A DNA stretch of 64,000 nt from Flavobacterium sp. (lineage in GTDB: Bacteria > Bacteroidota > Bacteroidia > Flavobacteriales > Flavobacteriaceae), in assembly GCA_015234525.1 (NCBI GenBank), contig JADGMX010000049.1:62001-126000 (forward strand), in the 5' to 3' direction. A model generated the notes under the pieces. That model searched no databases. It worked only from the letters and a program-made list of their open reading frames with translations, and was not told the DNA's origin. Both the position numbers and the translations under genes were made by a program. Numbering within the stretch: the first letter of the stretch is position 1; each line of letters starts with the position of its first letter. Shown here piece after piece: positions 60,561 through 64,000 of the stretch.

Positions 60561-63359
60561 ATGAAAGTTAAAATTACCAAGACGATTTTGATCGCAATAT
60601 TTTCGATTCTCAATCTCGCTGTTGCCCAAGCGCAGGTAACCCGCATTATTACTGATTTTAATGGGTATTATTCATCATCCTCGACTAGTGTAAACTCGGT
60701 TACGCCTAATAACAGGCATCATCTGCTTGGTTTTACATATAATGGCGTTGTTTATTCAACCGGTGTTGACGATGCAAAAATCTCAGCAAACGTTCCGGTT
60801 TTTACACCAGCTCAGTTTCGTTCGGTACCTCTAGGTTTCTTGCCCGGAACGATTCAAAGCAGCTATTATTTGGTAACGGGAAATGCTGTTGATGGCAATT
60901 CGGCAGCGCGAGTTCTTACGCCGGAGTTGCAGGCGATCACGACCAGGGATGCCTTGACGGATGGAATACGTGGACTTGACATTGGAACCTCGATTACAAA
61001 TATGACTTCGACGGTTATTTTTACGGTTCCGGTTGGAAATATTAACAGTGCGGCAATCAGCGACAATGCACCCGATATTTTATTTATGAATGTGGGAACG
61101 CCATCGGCAAACGATGTGTATGAATTCCTAAATGCCGACAATATCCGGGTAGGAAATTCGGTTACCGTTACGGTCCAATCGACCTCTTCGCCAATTGTTG
61201 CAAATATGGCATTAGATCTATACGGATACAATTTCGGTGAGTCTGTCAATACAGCTCTTATCGGAACAGGTGGTCAATCAGGAAATCGCGAAGTACGAGT
61301 AGCGGCATTACGTTTATCGCAATTCGGAATTACTGATGCAAATAAAGAGCAGGTGGCGTATTTGCGATTAACTCCCGGAGGCGGTAGTGATCCGTCGTTT
61401 ATCGCTTACAATGAAGGGTCGTTTTCACCGCGTGCTGTGTGGCAGGGCGATGTGTCGAGCGATTGGAATACACCAGGCAACTGGTTCAATAATGTCATGC
61501 CGAATCGCAATACGGATGTTTTGATTCCTGTTGTTGCCTCGCCAAATGTTTATCCCGTGATGGCTTCAGGAACGTCAAATGCGAAAAACATCATTATCGC
61601 TGCCGGTGCAACTGTAACGGTTAACGGATCAGGTGTTCTTCAACTTGCGGGGTCGATCCAAAATCAGGGGACTTTTGATGTAACTGATGGTAGCCTTGCG
61701 TTTATTGGAACGTCGGCCCAAACGGTTCCGAGTGGCGCTTTTGTCGAAAACACTGTAAAAAATCTAACGATCAATGCAACTTCGGTTACCCTTGAAGGTG
61801 CGGTTGATCTAACCGGAGTTCTATCAATGAATGCCGGTACATTTAATACCGGGAATTTCCTGACGCTGAAAAGCGACGCATCCGGATCAGCAGTGATTGC
61901 ACCGGTTACCGGTAACGTGAGCGGGGAGATGACCATCGAGCGATTTATCCCAGCAAGAAGAGCGTTCCGATTCCTTTCTTCACCGGTTGATGGTGGAACG
62001 ATTCGTTCAAACTGGCAGGAAAACGGTGCGGAAGTTCCGGGCTTTGGAACCGACATTACCGGAGCGGGTGGTGCTGCAAATGGTTTTGATGCCACAGCAA
62101 CCAACAACCCGTCATTATATACGTATTGGAATACCAACCCTGGAACAACAACCAGCTGGATTGCAGCAACGACAACAAATACGCCATTACTAGCCGGAAC
62201 ACCATACAGAATGCTTGTTCGTGGTGACAGAACGGTAAACCTTGCAAGCAACACGGCTGAGCCAACAAGTACTGTCTTAAGATCGACGGGTACGATTAAA
62301 ACGGGTGATGTTGTTGTTACGGATTTAAGTGGCGGTGCCGACCGATTTAGTTTAATCGGAAACCCTTATCAGGCGCCAGTTGACATGGATTTAGTGTTGC
62401 AAGAATCAACGTTGATCAAAAACACATTCTATACGATCTGGGATCCAAATGTGGCTACACGTGGTGCTTATGTAACCGTAGTTTTCGGTTCGCCGGAAGT
62501 CAATACCGTTTCGGGATCACTTGCCAACAGATTCCTTCAACCGGGTCAGGCGGCATTTGTTCAGGGATCGGATAACGGGTCGGCAATGATTACTTTCAAG
62601 GAATCACACAAAAATGTAGGACCGGTTCAAGCGCCTGTATTCAGAATGTCAGGTACGGTTGCAACCATTCGTGGTACGCTTTACGATGCGGCATCATTAG
62701 CATCAAACGGATCTGCAGCTGATGGTTTCCTTGTAGCCTTTGGCGATGATTATTCAAATGAATTGAACAGTCTGGATGCGATCAAGCCGGGGAATCAGGA
62801 TGAAAACGCAGGACTGATGAACTCAGGAAAAGTGTTGAGTTATGAAACCAGAAACTATCCGGTTTCAACCGATGTGCTTCCACTTTCAAACACGCAGTAT
62901 AGAAGCACGAATTACACATACCGCATGACGGTAAGCGGACTTTCGGATGTAACGGCCATGCTACTTGACAAACACACCAATACCACATATGAACTTGCAA
63001 ACGATGAGTCAACCGACATTAGCTTTACGGTAGATGCAAACAATCCATCGAGTGTTGCAGCCAATCGTTTTGACATTATTTTCGGTACGGCACTTGGCAA
63101 CAACGATCAGGTATTTGCAAACGCGGTTAGATTATATCCAAACCCAACTGAAAGCGGATCGTTCTCCATCCAATTGCCATCGGCTGAACCGGTAAAAGTG
63201 ACGATGACAAGTATTTTGGGACAGCAGGTTTTTGAACGCGAATTTGCAGCCACATCGAATGTGTTGAACATCGCTCCAAATCAGCTTCAAGCAGGTGTTT
63301 ATCTTGTAAAAGTAGCATCGGCAAACGGTACAACAATCAAAAAACTAATCGTAAAATAA
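60561..63359 (+). CDS. Large secreted protein with T9SS type A sorting domain; paralogous to the gene at 63800
   Basis: Signal peptide; VTRIITDFNGYYSSSSTSVNSVTPNNRHHLLGF; mid-region AVWQGDVSSDWNTPGNWFNNVMPNRNTDVLIP; C-terminal VRLYPNPTESGSFSIQLP...QAGVYLVKVASANGTTIKKLIVK. Confidence 0.9.
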   Translation: MKVKITKTILIAIFSILNLAVAQAQVTRIITDFNGYYSSSSTSVNSVTPNNRHHLLGFTYNGVVYSTGVDDAKISANVPVFTPAQFRSVPLGFLPGTIQSSYYLVTGNAVDGNSAARVLTPELQAITTRDALTDGIRGLDIGTSITNMTSTVIFTVPVGNINSAAISDNAPDILFMNVGTPSANDVYEFLNADNIRVGNSVTVTVQSTSSPIVANMALDLYGYNFGESVNTALIGTGGQSGNREVRVAALRLSQFGITDANKEQVAYLRLTPGGGSDPSFIAYNEGSFSPRAVWQGDVSSDWNTPGNWFNNVMPNRNTDVLIPVVASPNVYPVMASGTSNAKNIIIAAGATVTVNGSGVLQLAGSIQNQGTFDVTDGSLAFIGTSAQTVPSGAFVENTVKNLTINATSVTLEGAVDLTGVLSMNAGTFNTGNFLTLKSDASGSAVIAPVTGNVSGEMTIERFIPARRAFRFLSSPVDGGTIRSNWQENGAEVPGFGTDITGAGGAANGFDATATNNPSLYTYWNTNPGTTTSWIAATTTNTPLLAGTPYRMLVRGDRTVNLASNTAEPTSTVLRSTGTIKTGDVVVTDLSGGADRFSLIGNPYQAPVDMDLVLQESTLIKNTFYTIWDPNVATRGAYVTVVFGSPEVNTVSGSLANRFLQPGQAAFVQGSDNGSAMITFKESHKNVGPVQAPVFRMSGTVATIRGTLYDAASLASNGSAADGFLVAFGDDYSNELNSLDAIKPGNQDENAGLMNSGKVLSYETRNYPVSTDVLPLSNTQYRSTNYTYRMTVSGLSDVTAMLLDKHTNTTYELANDESTDISFTVDANNPSSVAANRFDIIFGTALGNNDQVFANAVRLYPNPTESGSFSIQLPSAEPVKVTMTSILGQQVFEREFAATSNVLNIAPNQLQAGVYLVKVASANGTTIKKLIVK

Positions 63360-63368
63360 CCTACGACC

Positions 63369-63590
63369 ATGAAAAAAAGATCATTCTCAATATTCTCCCT
63401 TTTTGTTGTTTTCTTCACAATGCTCACGATCCAGCCTGCAATGGCGCAGGAGAATGACGGCCCTGAAGATTTTCCGGATGACGTCGAAGATGTACCGGCA
63501 GCTCCGATTAACGATTATATATTAGTAGGTGTTGCCGCGGCAGGTATCCTCGGATATCGCTTTATACGAAAAAAGAGTATCACGACTTAG
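63369..63590 (+). CDS. Small exported protein with exosortase-type CTERM-like tail (PID-CTERM-like)
   Basis: 73 aa: signal peptide (..MLTIQPAMAQ), acidic linker ENDGPEDFPDDVEDVPAAPIND, single TM YILVGVAAAGILGYRFI, basic tail RKKS. Confidence 0.7.
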   Translation: MKKRSFSIFSLFVVFFTMLTIQPAMAQENDGPEDFPDDVEDVPAAPINDYILVGVAAAGILGYRFIRKKSITT

Positions 63591-63597
63591 TCTCAAA

Positions 63598-63625
63598 ACA
63601 GCCTCCAGAAGGCTGTTTTTTTTTG
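63598..63625 (+). terminator. Rho-independent terminator
   Basis: ACAGCCT-CCAGA-AGGCTGT followed by a run of about 10 T. Confidence 0.85.
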
Positions 63626-63799
63626 CGCATTATGCTGCTTGTCGATAGAATTTGATTTTAATCTGTAAAATTTGATTTTAGTAACAAGTAAAAAAAAAAT
63701 GATGTTATTTTGCGCGAAACCGGGTTTGAACGGCCCTCGAAATTAGAATATTAACTGTTGTCGTTAGGGGTAAAATCCGACGAATAATAATTTGAATAT

Positions 63800-64000
63800 A
63801 TGTCCAAATCTTTACTTTTTACCCTTCGATCAGGGTTACTTCAAGTTCTTCTTTTTTTTGCGGTACTTTTTTCAGGCAGTACTGTTAATGCACAAAATGT
63901 GACCAGAATTGTCACAGATTATGAAGGGTATTGGTCTTCGTCGTCTGGAGCAATTAACGGGAACCGACCAAATAACCGACATAACCTTGTAGCGTTTGAG
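63800..64000 (+). CDS. Partial paralogue of the 60561-63359 T9SS secreted protein, truncated by window edge
   Basis: Manual translation: MSKSLLFTLRSGLLQVLLFFAVLFSGSTVNAQNVTRIVTDYEGYWSSSSGAINGNRPNNRHNLVAFE, matching VTRIITDFNGYYSSSS..PNNRHHLLGF. Missing from the ORF track. Confidence 0.85.
   Translation, partial: MSKSLLFTLRSGLLQVLLFFAVLFSGSTVNAQNVTRIVTDYEGYWSSSSGAINGNRPNNRHNLVAFE

Noticed and set aside
61664-62254. 196-aa minus-strand ORF inside the large T9SS gene
   Set aside because: Shadow ORF antisense to a well-supported CDS; composition is low-complexity and no promoter or family motif was seen.

Overview
The window looks like a chromosomal segment of a Flavobacteriaceae (Bacteroidota) bacterium. 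Supporting signs are TAnnTTTG promoter boxes, T9SS type A C-terminal sorting domains, and lipoproteins with SDDDD-type tails. Most of it is ordinary housekeeping sequence: clpS, prmA, tpiA, folP, rlmH, nadC, priA, rpsF-rpsR-rplI, ligA, dapA, bamD, rpoZ-like, coaBC, recN, fabI, coaE, miaA, pcm, smpB, miaE, glyA, fahA and clpB, plus a histidine kinase/response regulator pair. I saw no rRNA, convincing tRNA, CRISPR array or intact transposase. The ORF track misses two edge-truncated genes: a Y_Y_Y/propeller regulator on the minus strand (1-2491) and a second copy of a T9SS secreted protein at the right edge (63800-64000).

Two items deserve most attention. (1) A dispersed intergenic repeat family has about six copies plus one relative. 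Its termini are conserved, it has a T-rich/A-rich imperfect stem and a variable core, and its ends often supply the stop codon of the neighbouring gene. Two inverted copies bracket miaA. (2) At the right edge, a large T9SS-sorted protein is followed 9 bp later by a 73-aa protein with a signal peptide and a PIN(D)-TM-basic tail resembling an exosortase-type CTERM signal, and then by a paralogue of the first protein. Also notable is a telomere-like C-rich tract with a six-tract G-quadruplex motif just upstream of the DUF6495/ligA genes. All calls are by eye; no database or folding program was run.
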